Of a DNA stretch of 64,000 bases, positions 18,111 to 27,157 are shown one piece after another (within the stretch, counting starts at the first letter, position 1; each line of letters starts with the position of its first letter). Below the pieces are notes generated by a model, which searched no databases, was not told the origin of the DNA, and saw nothing but the letters and a program-made list of their open reading frames with translations. Location of the stretch: positions 3,209 through 67,208 of the forward strand of contig JAYWFU010000108.1 in assembly GCA_043778625.1 (NCBI GenBank), written 5' to 3'. This stretch comes from JACMRI01 sp043778625 (GTDB taxonomy: Bacteria > Bacteroidota > Bacteroidia > UBA4408). The position numbers and the translations under genes are program-made.

Positions 18111-18161
18111 TATAACATTAATAAATTAAATAGTTACACAAATTATTTATACTAAGAAACC

Positions 18162-18323
18162 ATGCTCGAAAAAATTATTTACTACCTCGACCCACGTACA
18201 TTTTTTAATCGCAAAAAAGGCGGGGATATTAATACTACCATGATGCATGGTATGAACCGTATATCCATCATTATGTTTATAGTATGCTTGTGTGTTATAG
18301 CCTATAAATACCTACACCAATAA
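18162..18323 (+). CDS. 53-residue membrane microprotein, DUF6728-like
   Basis: The ATG at 18162 opens a 53-codon frame ending with TAA at 18321. The product starts MLEKIIYYLDPRTFF, has a short basic/Gly linker, then MMHGMNRISIIMFIVCLC, i.e. a conserved-looking (M)HG(M/I)NRISI block leading into a single transmembrane helix (about 33-48). This is the layout of the DUF6728 family, small single-helix proteins widespread in Bacteroidota with unknown role. It has its own -7 element, and a perfect 20-bp hairpin follows 18 bp after the stop. Too short to be sure without comparison, but the frame, promoter and terminator agree. Confidence 0.75.
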   Translation: MLEKIIYYLDPRTFFNRKKGGDINTTMMHGMNRISIIMFIVCLCVIAYKYLHQ

Positions 18324-18341
18324 TAAAACGTTAGTTAAATG

Positions 18342-18389
18342 TAAAATTTACGTTATCAATTTAATTAATAATTGATAACGTAAATTTTA
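18342..18389 (+). terminator. 20-bp perfect hairpin after the microprotein gene
   Basis: TAAAATTTACGTTATCAATT (18342-18361) is repeated as its exact reverse complement at 18370-18389, separated by 8 bp. The outer pairs give an A-tract/T-tract as in an intrinsic terminator. It separates the microprotein gene from the alpha-2-macroglobulin gene starting at 18440. The low GC of the stem is unusual, so a protein-binding or mRNA-processing site is also possible. Confidence 0.65.
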
Positions 18390-18439
18390 TTGTGCATACC
18401 ATTCATATCAACTATTCTTAAAAAAAACTGTATTAAAAA

Positions 18440-21400
18440 ATGAAAGTAGTAAAATTAGTAACGCTAGTAATAGCAATGATAGTAGTACACTCGTGTGGTA
18501 AAAAAGATACAGCTAATTTTAACTCCGACTTATCGTTGTTTACAGAGTACATTACTAGTTTTACATCAGGCTATACTTCCTCTCAAAGTGATATTAGGGT
18601 GCAACTGGCGTTTACTAAAAACGAATGGAAAGCCAACCAAGAACTTGACGAAGATTTGTTTGATATTGACCCTAGCATAAAAGGCAAGGTAGTAGCACTT
18701 TCGGGTAATACTGTGGCTTTTATTCCTGGGGAGAAACTACAACAAAATCAAGAGTATAAAGTTTCATTTAAACTAAATAAAGTAATTAGCGTAGCAAAAG
18801 AGATACGAGAATTTAACTTTACAATTAAAACGATTAAGCAAGATTTTGTGGTAGAAACTCACGACTTACAATCGTACAGCAAAGATTGGCAATACCTCAA
18901 CGGAACGCTAAAAACCGCTGACAACATGAACATTGAAGATGCTGTACAATTAATAACAGCGGTACACAATGGTAAAAAGCTAGCCGTAAAATTTGATAAA
19001 GGAATAACTAACGTTACCGAATTCAAATTTATAATTGATAGCATACCTTGCATTGCTAACGATGCTAACCTAGAAATTAATTATAACGGAAGCGCACTAA
19101 GTATTGAGCAAAAAGGACAACTGTTAGTAGCAACAGCGGGTAAAAACAATTTTAAAATTGTAAAAATTGAGGTAGACGAATTAACTAATCAAACTTTGTT
19201 AATTAATTTTTCTCAACCCTTAAAAAAAGACCAAAATTTAAGTGGTTTAGTGGCCGTAGAATCAGCTACTAATCTACGCTATGTAACTAATGGCAACGTA
19301 CTCAAAGTGTTTTTTGAAGAGCCATTAAATGGCAATATGTTAGTGGAAGTGTTTGAGGGTATTGAAAGCGATTATGGGTTTAAGATGAATCCTACATTTA
19401 CCCAAAAAGTATTTTTTGAACAAATAAAACCGGGAGTTAAATTCATTAAAAATGGTACACTATTGCCAAGTTCTAATAATTTAAAAATTAATTTTCAGGC
19501 AGCTAATCTAAGTGCGGTTGATGTTAAGGTGTATAAAATTTACAAGGATAATATCTTGCAATTTTTGCAAGATAATAATATTAACGGCAAGCGTAATTTA
19601 AAGCAAGTCGGGCAAGCGGTGGCTACCAAAACCATTAATTTAAAAGAAAATAGCATTGTAAATTATAGCAAATGGAATACCTATGCGCTTGATTTATCCA
19701 AACTAATAACTACCGAAGCGGGCGCAATATATCGTGTAGAATTTTCGTTTAAAAAAGCCTATTCGCTGTATAAATGTACAGCCACTACTGATGAAGAAGA
19801 GAGCGAATACGAACAAGAAGAGCAAAACGAAAACGATATAAATTACAGCGGTACAGGCGAAGATTATGATTACGGCGACTACTACGGCTACGGCGATAAC
19901 GAAGACCCCTGTAGTAATTATTATTACACCTACAACAAAATAGGCACTAACGTATTAGCTACTGATTTGGGCGTAATAGCTAAGCGTGGCGAGGATAAAT
20001 CGTATTTTGTGGCAGTGGCTAATATTGTTACCACCGAACCCGTATCGGGCGCTACGGTGGACTTGTACGATTATCAACAACAAAAAACAGCTACCTCAAC
20101 CACCGATGGCGATGGCGTAAGTAGTTTTCAACTAACTAAATACGCCTATTTTGCTATTGTTACCAAGGATAAAAATGTAACGTATATTAAATTAGACGAT
20201 GGTCTGTCGCTATCCACGAGTAATTTTGATGTAAGCGGCGAAATTTTACAAAAAGGTCTCAAAGGCTATATATACGGCGAACGCGGCGTGTGGCGTCCTG
20301 GCGATAGTTTGTACTTATCATTTATTTTAAACGATAATGCTAATAAATTACCTGCTACACACCCCATTAAATTTAAGCTGTCGGACCCTAACGGAAAAGT
20401 GGCGTATCAAACTATACAAAAATATAACGCACTTAATCATTATAAATTTGTAGTGCCTACTAACGATGATGATTTAACAGGTAATTGGGAAGCCTTAATT
20501 AGCGTGGGAGGCGCACGTTTTTACAAAAACATAAAGATAGAAACTATAAAACCCAACCGATTAAAAATTCGTAATAGTTTTAACGATGCGGTGCTTTCAT
20601 CAAGCAAACCCAACATTAATAATGTGCAAGTAACATGGATGCACGGTGCTATTGCCAAAGATTTAAAAATGGAGGTGCAAGCTAAATTTTCGGAGCAAGG
20701 CACTACGTTTAAAAATTATAGCAATTATATATTTAACGACCCCGCACGCAAGTTTGCTACGGAAGATGTAAACGTATTTTCAGGACAAATTAATGGGCAA
20801 GGGCAAGCATCGGTGGCTATAAACCCAACATTAACAAGCGAAGCACCAGGTATGCTTAAAGCAACGTTTATTACCAAAGTGTATGAAGATGGGGGAGATG
20901 TAAGTACTGATGTAGCAAGCACTACCTACTCGCCCTACGCCACTTATGTGGGTATTAAAGAGCCTACTGCTAACCGTTACGGTATGCTGGAAACAAAGGT
21001 AACTAACACGTTTGAAATTGTTACGGTGGACGAAAACGGAAAACCTAAATCAGTAAAAAATTTGGAAGTAAACGTGTACAAAGTAGATTCGCGCTGGTGG
21101 TGGGACGCCTCATACGATAACCTTTCGAGCTATAATTCATCTACCGTAAAAACAGCCTACAAAACCTTTAAGCTAACTACTAACGCTACAGGCAAAGGGA
21201 TAGTGCAGTTTGCCGTAGCCGACGAAGAATATGGTAGATATCTAATACGTGCTAAAGATGCCGTTGGCGGGCATGCTACAGGGCAAACGGTGTATATTGA
21301 CCAACCGTATTGGTCAGCCAAGAGCCACGAAACCGATGGCGATGCGGCTAATAAATTAGTATTTTCAACTGATAAAACTACCTATAATGTAGGCGATAAA

Positions 21401-23947
21401 GCCAAAGTGTTTTTTCCGTCGAGTGCGGGAGGTAGGGCATTAATAGCCATTGAAAATGGCACTAAAGTAGTGCATACATTTTGGGTAAAAACTACCGCTA
21501 ACGAAACTCAAGCAGAGTTTGCAATAACCGAGGCAATGGCTCCTAATGTGTATATTAACATTAGTTTATTGCAGCCACATGCAGCCACTACCAACGATTT
21601 GCCCATACGCATGTATGGCGTAATACCTATTGAAGTAGTAAACAAAAATACCATACTCACTCCACAAATAACTATGCCAGAGGTATTAAAACCTGAACAA
21701 ACTACTTCAGTTAAAATAAGCGAAAAACAAGGTAAACCCATGACTTATACCATTGCCGTGGTAGACGAAGGCTTGTTGGATTTAACCCGTTTTGCAACAC
21801 CCAATGCTTGGAATAGTTTTTATACCCGCGAAGCACTTGGCGTGCGAACTTGGGACGTATACGACGATGTAATTGGTGCTTACGGAGGTAAAGTTAACCA
21901 AGTATTTAGTATTGGTGGAGATGCTGATTTGGGCGGAGGTAAAGCCAAAAAAGCCAATAGGTTTACACCTGTGGTTATGTACTTGGGGCCGTTTACATTA
22001 GCTAAGGGCGAAACCAAAACACATCAACTAAAATTACCCAAATACATAGGTTCGGTTAAAACAATGGTGGTAGCTGCTGATGCTGCAACGAGTGCTTACG
22101 GTTGTGCCGAAAAAATTACACCTGTGCGCAATCCACTAATGGTATTGGCGTCGTTACCGCGCAAAATTTCTCCGTCCGAAAAAGTAACAATACCCGTTAC
22201 GGTTTTTGCTATGGAAAAACAAGTGAAGAATGTAACCCTTCAACTAAAAACTAATAATGCCGTAAAGGTGATTGGTAGCACAACACAAGCCATTACCTTT
22301 ACTACCCCCGACGAAAAAATGGCGTATTTTAACCTCGAAGTAGGTAACGTTACTGGCATAGGCAAAGTACAAATAATAGCTACATCGGGCAAGGAAGTTT
22401 CGGTGTACGATGTGGAGATAGACGTTACCAACCCTAACCCTGTAACCAACACATTTACTGATGTATTGCTTGCACCTAATAGTTCACAAACCATTGCATG
22501 GCAAACCTTTGGCGTAAGTGGTAGCAACAAAGCTAGGCTCGAAATATCATCAATGCCTACCATTGATTTTAACCGAAGATTAGATTATTTAATACAATAT
22601 CCGCACGGTTGCGTGGAGCAAACATCGTCCAGCGCTTTCCCACAATTGTATTTGGCTGATGTTATGGATATTGATGCTACACGTGCGCAAGTAATACAAA
22701 AAAACATAACGGCGGCTATTCAGCGTTTGGGTAGTTTTCAGCTTTCGAGTGGAGGATTATCGTATTGGCAAGGTGGTGGCATTGCCGATGATTGGGGTAC
22801 GTCGTATGCGGGGCATTTTTTAATAGAGGCCGAACGCAAGGGCTATATACTCCCTATTAATTTTAAAACTAAATGGATAGGCTACCAACAAAAAATTGCA
22901 AAAATGTGGCGTTACGAAACCGCCTATGGCAATGATATTGCACAGGCCTATCGGCTTTATACGTTAGCTTTAGCGGGCAGTGCCGACTTATCGTCAATGA
23001 ACCGCTTGCGCGAAACGGTGGGTATATCTAACGAAACCAAACTACGCCTAGCCGCTGCCTATGCAATAGCTAAGCAAAACGCCGCTGGTTTAGCATTATT
23101 AACTACGGCTAAAATTGATGAGGAATATAGCCCTAACTATGAGTATTACTACTATGGTTCAGCCGACCGCACACGTGCAATGGCATTAGAAACAATGTTA
23201 CTACTTGGCAAAAAACAACAATCGTTTACCATGGCCATAGCCCTTGCTAAGCAACTAAGTAGCAACCAGTGGATGAGTACCCAAAGTACAGCGTATGGTT
23301 TGTATGCGATGTCGAAATTTGCGCAAGCCAATGGAAGTAAGGGCATTGATGTAAGTTATACGAGCCAAGGCAAAATGCAAGCCCTAAAAACAGGCAAAGC
23401 AGTAGCGGATAAAAAGCTAGTGGCACTGGTGGGTAATAATACTTTAACACTTAAAAACAACAAAAATAATACGGTGTATGTACGAGTATTAAATTCGGGC
23501 ATATTACCAGTAGGCAACGAACAACCCGCCAAGAGCGGTGTAACAGCCACCGTAGTGTTTAAAGACCGTAAGGGTAATACCATACAGGTAGCTAAAATTG
23601 CACAAGGTACTGAGTTTGTGGCTCAAGTAACTTTGCATAGCGAGCGTGACGAACGTGTACAAAACATTGCGCTATCGCAAATATTACCCTCAGGGTTCGA
23701 AATTGTAAACACACGTTATGCTGATACCGATGATGGTTTTAAAAACCTTGCTGACTATATTGATATTAGAGACGACCGTGCTAACTATTATTTTAGCATG
23801 ACGGCAGGCGAAACAAAAACGTTTAAAGTATTATTAAACGCTTCGTACCTAGGTACTTATTATTTGCCAGGCATACAAGCTGAAGCCATGTACGACAATA
23901 CATTTATGGCACGTACCAAGGGGCAATGGGTGGAGGTAGTTAAGTAA
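18440..23947 (+). CDS. Bacterial alpha-2-macroglobulin, lipoprotein
   Basis: A very large (1835 residues) lipid-anchored protein that traps invading proteases. The signal peptide ends in VVHSC with Cys19 as lipidation site. A macroglobulin/MG-type N-terminal half follows, and GVWRPGDSLYLSFIL (about 620) starts the MG2-type strand typical of bacterial A2M. The thioester motif is intact: YPHGCVEQT with Cys1391, Glu1393 and Gln1394, followed by the alpha/alpha thioester domain (to about 1650) and a C-terminal receptor-like beta domain. An acidic, Tyr/Gly-rich linker (about 450-495; DYDYGDYYGYGD) between two Cys residues is unusual. No penicillin-binding protein 1C gene, its frequent partner, is adjacent. 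Likely sits in the periplasm or on the outer membrane. Confidence 0.92.
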   Translation: MKVVKLVTLVIAMIVVHSCGKKDTANFNSDLSLFTEYITSFTSGYTSSQSDIRVQLAFTKNEWKANQELDEDLFDIDPSIKGKVVALSGNTVAFIPGEKLQQNQEYKVSFKLNKVISVAKEIREFNFTIKTIKQDFVVETHDLQSYSKDWQYLNGTLKTADNMNIEDAVQLITAVHNGKKLAVKFDKGITNVTEFKFIIDSIPCIANDANLEINYNGSALSIEQKGQLLVATAGKNNFKIVKIEVDELTNQTLLINFSQPLKKDQNLSGLVAVESATNLRYVTNGNVLKVFFEEPLNGNMLVEVFEGIESDYGFKMNPTFTQKVFFEQIKPGVKFIKNGTLLPSSNNLKINFQAANLSAVDVKVYKIYKDNILQFLQDNNINGKRNLKQVGQAVATKTINLKENSIVNYSKWNTYALDLSKLITTEAGAIYRVEFSFKKAYSLYKCTATTDEEESEYEQEEQNENDINYSGTGEDYDYGDYYGYGDNEDPCSNYYYTYNKIGTNVLATDLGVIAKRGEDKSYFVAVANIVTTEPVSGATVDLYDYQQQKTATSTTDGDGVSSFQLTKYAYFAIVTKDKNVTYIKLDDGLSLSTSNFDVSGEILQKGLKGYIYGERGVWRPGDSLYLSFILNDNANKLPATHPIKFKLSDPNGKVAYQTIQKYNALNHYKFVVPTNDDDLTGNWEALISVGGARFYKNIKIETIKPNRLKIRNSFNDAVLSSSKPNINNVQVTWMHGAIAKDLKMEVQAKFSEQGTTFKNYSNYIFNDPARKFATEDVNVFSGQINGQGQASVAINPTLTSEAPGMLKATFITKVYEDGGDVSTDVASTTYSPYATYVGIKEPTANRYGMLETKVTNTFEIVTVDENGKPKSVKNLEVNVYKVDSRWWWDASYDNLSSYNSSTVKTAYKTFKLTTNATGKGIVQFAVADEEYGRYLIRAKDAVGGHATGQTVYIDQPYWSAKSHETDGDAANKLVFSTDKTTYNVGDKAKVFFPSSAGGRALIAIENGTKVVHTFWVKTTANETQAEFAITEAMAPNVYINISLLQPHAATTNDLPIRMYGVIPIEVVNKNTILTPQITMPEVLKPEQTTSVKISEKQGKPMTYTIAVVDEGLLDLTRFATPNAWNSFYTREALGVRTWDVYDDVIGAYGGKVNQVFSIGGDADLGGGKAKKANRFTPVVMYLGPFTLAKGETKTHQLKLPKYIGSVKTMVVAADAATSAYGCAEKITPVRNPLMVLASLPRKISPSEKVTIPVTVFAMEKQVKNVTLQLKTNNAVKVIGSTTQAITFTTPDEKMAYFNLEVGNVTGIGKVQIIATSGKEVSVYDVEIDVTNPNPVTNTFTDVLLAPNSSQTIAWQTFGVSGSNKARLEISSMPTIDFNRRLDYLIQYPHGCVEQTSSSAFPQLYLADVMDIDATRAQVIQKNITAAIQRLGSFQLSSGGLSYWQGGGIADDWGTSYAGHFLIEAERKGYILPINFKTKWIGYQQKIAKMWRYETAYGNDIAQAYRLYTLALAGSADLSSMNRLRETVGISNETKLRLAAAYAIAKQNAAGLALLTTAKIDEEYSPNYEYYYYGSADRTRAMALETMLLLGKKQQSFTMAIALAKQLSSNQWMSTQSTAYGLYAMSKFAQANGSKGIDVSYTSQGKMQALKTGKAVADKKLVALVGNNTLTLKNNKNNTVYVRVLNSGILPVGNEQPAKSGVTATVVFKDRKGNTIQVAKIAQGTEFVAQVTLHSERDERVQNIALSQILPSGFEIVNTRYADTDDGFKNLADYIDIRDDRANYYFSMTAGETKTFKVLLNASYLGTYYLPGIQAEAMYDNTFMARTKGQWVEVVK

Positions 23948-24056
23948 ATTACCAATTATTAATTTTGTAATAATATTATAACTATTGTAGTATTATTCGC
24001 CCCATTTCGTGAGTACACGAAACGAGGTAGTGAAACAATTATTTATATGTGCCGTA

Positions 24057-26237
24057 CTACTCCTTAATTACTTTAAACGTAGTACTAACGCCGTTAGCAT
24101 TATTTAATTGCAATAAGTACAAGCCAGTGGGATACTCGGCTATGCTTAGTTGATTATTGGTTACAAGCCCTTGCTTGAGTAGTGCGCTGTGTATGCTTTG
24201 CAGTGTGTAGGTGTAAACCTCCCAATTAGGGTTATTAATGGTAAGTGTGCCGTTGGTGGGGTTGGGGTATATGGCTAGTTGCTCGTAGGTATTGGCAGGT
24301 AACATCTTAGCCGATTGGGCGGGCGCGGGCGTATCTTGATACTCTGTAGTGGTATTGTTATTACTAGCAGGGTGCATTAACCTTGCACTACCTGTACAAG
24401 CGGGTATAATGTAAAAACTAGCTTTACTACCAGGTAAAATAGCTATATTGCCCGTAAGCCCAACTTCTTTGGCAGAGGTTACTACTAAGTTTCCCCCATT
24501 TACCGTTACGTTGTTTACGCTTACTTTATTAGCGTAGTTGTACTGCTCAGTACTAATAATGGTTTTATTAGTTAGCGCAATAGTACCACTATAATTAGCC
24601 CCTACCCCCACTGCATACCATGCGGCTATAGTTTGTGCTACCTCGTTAGAGTTTGCGCCGAATAAATCAGTTGCCGCTAGTATAGCACCCGCTCTAGCGC
24701 TTGCATAGTTGGCAGTAGAGGTAAGGTAAAATGCTAAATTCTTAAATGTTATTTGTGCCGCTTTTGTTTTACCTATACCTTTTACACAATAGCTATTGCC
24801 AATATCGTTAGTGCCGCTACCACCCTCTGCAAGTAAGTAAAACCAATAGTTTTGAACGCCACAATTTGTATGAGTGCCACAAAAATCATTTGATCTGTCA
24901 GGGTTAGAGCAGTTTGAATTAAGCCAATTTGTTCCGTTGTATGTATTAGGATGGTTAAATGCTTTTGGATTCATTAAATTTCTGTTACCACCATTAACTT
25001 CCTGACCGTGTATATAATCATTTGTACCTAAGGTGATGTATTCCACCATTTCGCCTATTATATCTCCAAAAGATTCACCCAATGCACCAGCTTCGCGAAC
25101 ATTACTTAAATGTGATTTATAAAAAATAACCCCGTGTGTAAACTCATGTCCTACAATATCTAATGAGTTATGTCCGTCATTTCCATTGGCTGGACCAAAA
25201 TTAAACGTATCGTCAACAGGATCATTATTGTTATTTGAGGAGTAAGCGGCATTAAATGGATTTGTACCTACAAGTTTTTTAGCGTGGCAAATAATTTCAG
25301 CATTCGCACCGTTAAAACTAGCTAAATTATAAGTGTTTAAATAGTAATCAAATGTTTGTTGCATAGCCCAATGAGTTGTAGTAGCAGGACGTTCATCTGG
25401 TTGGGACCAATTATTATCAATATCTTTTACCCTATCATTACCTATAAGGGTTGTTATTCCGTTACCCCTACATTCGTCTGTTAATACAAAAATATCTGCA
25501 AGCAAGGAGCGCTGAATAAATTGTGTATTGAAATTTCTAGTCCCATAATACGAAGTTTGGCAAGTGCCTGTTTCACACAAAAAAACAGAGCTTTCTTTTT
25601 TAATAAAGGCCCCTGTGCTTGCATTTACATACACCCAGCATTGTTCAATTAGCGAGTCGGTAGCTATGTGCAATTTATACGCTAAACAAAATGATGTTGC
25701 GTTAAGTTCAAATTGTGGCGCAGTACACACTATAACTAATGTGGGTTTAGGATAGTAGCTAGTGTCAGTTTCCCACATGTAATGTGGTGCGTTAATGTGG
25801 TTAGTAGCTGCAAGTATAGCTTGTGCTTGGCTAATAGTTGGGGTTGCGCTAAAATTAAGCCCTTCTACTAAGTTACCGTTAGCGGTATTTGCCACACCAT
25901 TTTTCGCATGCACAATATACTCGCCTCCCTCCACAGGTAGTGTTTTATACTCTTGTTGGTAACGGTGGTGCGCAACGCCTATTTGGTCGGTTACGGTGGT
26001 AGTTGCCAGCATAGCGTCATTTGCTCCTAAGCCAAATGCCCCAGCATAGGCTTGAAAAACTGTAACAGGATTAATGTTAGCCGTTGGCTTAAAGGCTACA
26101 AAGCCAAAATCGCCAGTGGCGGTAGTAATGGCTTGTATGGCGGTATTGTTTGCATTGTTTATTGTACGTGTGGCCTGCTGTGCAATAGCCAAATTATAAC
26201 TTAATACAATACACGGAATTAAGTACTTTTTTTTCAT
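24057..26237 (-). CDS. Secreted M4 (thermolysin-like) metalloprotease with T9SS sorting domain
   Basis: A 726-residue zinc endopeptidase. Signal peptide to about residue 20, an FTP/PepSY propeptide (about 40-215), then the M4 catalytic domain: HEFTHGV at 364-370 gives the zinc ligands His364 and His368 and catalytic Glu365; AGALGESFGDIIG supplies the third ligand Glu388 (most homologs have NES here, this one GES). The M4 C-terminal helices follow to about 565. The last ~75 residues (YPNPTNGTLTI ... GLYLLQLN ... TFKVIKE) are a T9SS type-A sorting domain, so the enzyme is sent across the outer membrane. It follows two lipoprotein genes with gaps of 1 and 2 bp. Confidence 0.93.
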   Translation of the reverse strand: MKKKYLIPCIVLSYNLAIAQQATRTINNANNTAIQAITTATGDFGFVAFKPTANINPVTVFQAYAGAFGLGANDAMLATTTVTDQIGVAHHRYQQEYKTLPVEGGEYIVHAKNGVANTANGNLVEGLNFSATPTISQAQAILAATNHINAPHYMWETDTSYYPKPTLVIVCTAPQFELNATSFCLAYKLHIATDSLIEQCWVYVNASTGAFIKKESSVFLCETGTCQTSYYGTRNFNTQFIQRSLLADIFVLTDECRGNGITTLIGNDRVKDIDNNWSQPDERPATTTHWAMQQTFDYYLNTYNLASFNGANAEIICHAKKLVGTNPFNAAYSSNNNNDPVDDTFNFGPANGNDGHNSLDIVGHEFTHGVIFYKSHLSNVREAGALGESFGDIIGEMVEYITLGTNDYIHGQEVNGGNRNLMNPKAFNHPNTYNGTNWLNSNCSNPDRSNDFCGTHTNCGVQNYWFYLLAEGGSGTNDIGNSYCVKGIGKTKAAQITFKNLAFYLTSTANYASARAGAILAATDLFGANSNEVAQTIAAWYAVGVGANYSGTIALTNKTIISTEQYNYANKVSVNNVTVNGGNLVVTSAKEVGLTGNIAILPGSKASFYIIPACTGSARLMHPASNNNTTTEYQDTPAPAQSAKMLPANTYEQLAIYPNPTNGTLTINNPNWEVYTYTLQSIHSALLKQGLVTNNQLSIAEYPTGLYLLQLNNANGVSTTFKVIKE

Positions 26238-26238
26238 G

Positions 26239-26658
26239 TTATTTTATTTTAATAAAAACTTTCCAGAATGGTTCAGTAATACCTAAATCAACCAACATTA
26301 ACGTATCATTTGTATCTATATGAAATCTTTGAAAATTATAAAAAAAAGAATTTTTCTTACTAGAGGTTACGTTAGGCATAAATGTTATTTGATTATTTTC
26401 AATTTTAACTCGCCCATTAGTGTTACGTAGTGTATTACTAGCGCATATTTTGTAATTACCACGCTTACAAAACTCTACAGTGTAATTACGTCCAGTTGAG
26501 GTTGGTGTTAGTAATGTATTACCAGATTCTCCCCCTATGGAGTACACCCATTTCCACTTACCTATTAAGGGAGCGTATTCGTTTTTTAATTTTGTTTTGC
26601 TACAGGCAGTAATTAGTATCAGTACTGCTAAGCCTATTGTTAAATAAAGTGTTTTCAT
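26239..26658 (-). CDS. Lipocalin-like lipoprotein, copy B
   Basis: A 139-residue lipoprotein (signal ends in LITACSK). After the lipid anchor comes KTKLKNEYAPLIGKWKW, the opening of a small lipocalin-like beta barrel, with YTVEFCKRGNYKICASNTLR in the middle and two Cys residues that could pair. Clearly a paralog of the gene just upstream: the two share long identical stretches at nucleotide level. The stop is 1 bp before the M4 protease start, so protease and lipoproteins are co-translated. A role as inhibitor or holder of the protease is possible but not shown. Confidence 0.75.
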   Translation of the reverse strand: MKTLYLTIGLAVLILITACSKTKLKNEYAPLIGKWKWVYSIGGESGNTLLTPTSTGRNYTVEFCKRGNYKICASNTLRNTNGRVKIENNQITFMPNVTSSKKNSFFYNFQRFHIDTNDTLMLVDLGITEPFWKVFIKIK

Positions 26659-26660
26659 AG

Positions 26661-27077
26661 CTAGTTAATTTTTACAAAAATATGACCATAGGAGTCAGTC
26701 GATAAATCATCTAATTCTAGTGTATCCTTTTGTTTTATATAAAAGCGTTCTAAATCAAGAAAAAAAGTTTTTTTATTAGTAGTTATGTTAGGTATAAATG
26801 TTATTACATTGTCTTCAATCTTAACGCGTCCATTAGTATTACGTAGGGTATTACTAGCGCATATTTTGTAATTGCCACGCTTACAAAATACTAGCGTATA
26901 ATTGTGTCCTATTGAGGACGGTGTTACAATGTCACGCCCTGAATATCCCCCTATGGAATACACCCATTTCCACTTGCCTACTAAGGGTGCGTATTCATTT
27001 TTTAATTTTGTTTTGCTACAGGCAAGCGTTGTGCATAGTAGTACCGCTAAGCCTAGTTTTAAGTAGTTTGTTTTCAT
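26661..27077 (-). CDS. Lipocalin-like lipoprotein, copy A
   Basis: A 138-residue lipoprotein with signal MKTNYLKLGLAVLLCTTLAC. The ATG at 27077 is chosen because it puts the signal at the start; an in-frame ATG at 27101 would add eight polar residues in front. Same KTKLKNEYAPLVGKWKW opening and central FCKRGNYKICASNTLR as copy B, with a different C-terminal third. First gene of the three-gene unit ending in the M4 protease, separated from copy B by 2 bp. Confidence 0.75.
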   Translation of the reverse strand: MKTNYLKLGLAVLLCTTLACSKTKLKNEYAPLVGKWKWVYSIGGYSGRDIVTPSSIGHNYTLVFCKRGNYKICASNTLRNTNGRVKIEDNVITFIPNITTNKKTFFLDLERFYIKQKDTLELDDLSTDSYGHIFVKIN

Positions 27078-27157
27078 GGTTAGTTTGTGTTTGTATAACA
27101 TACTCTCTTATTACGTTGCTAACTATTAGCAATGCAATAAGAGAACTACTAAATAAA

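Noticed and set aside
24008..24024. TTTCGTG/CACGAAA hairpin after the alpha-2-macroglobulin gene as a terminator
   Set aside because: The 7-bp stem with no U-tract is too weak to call with confidence.
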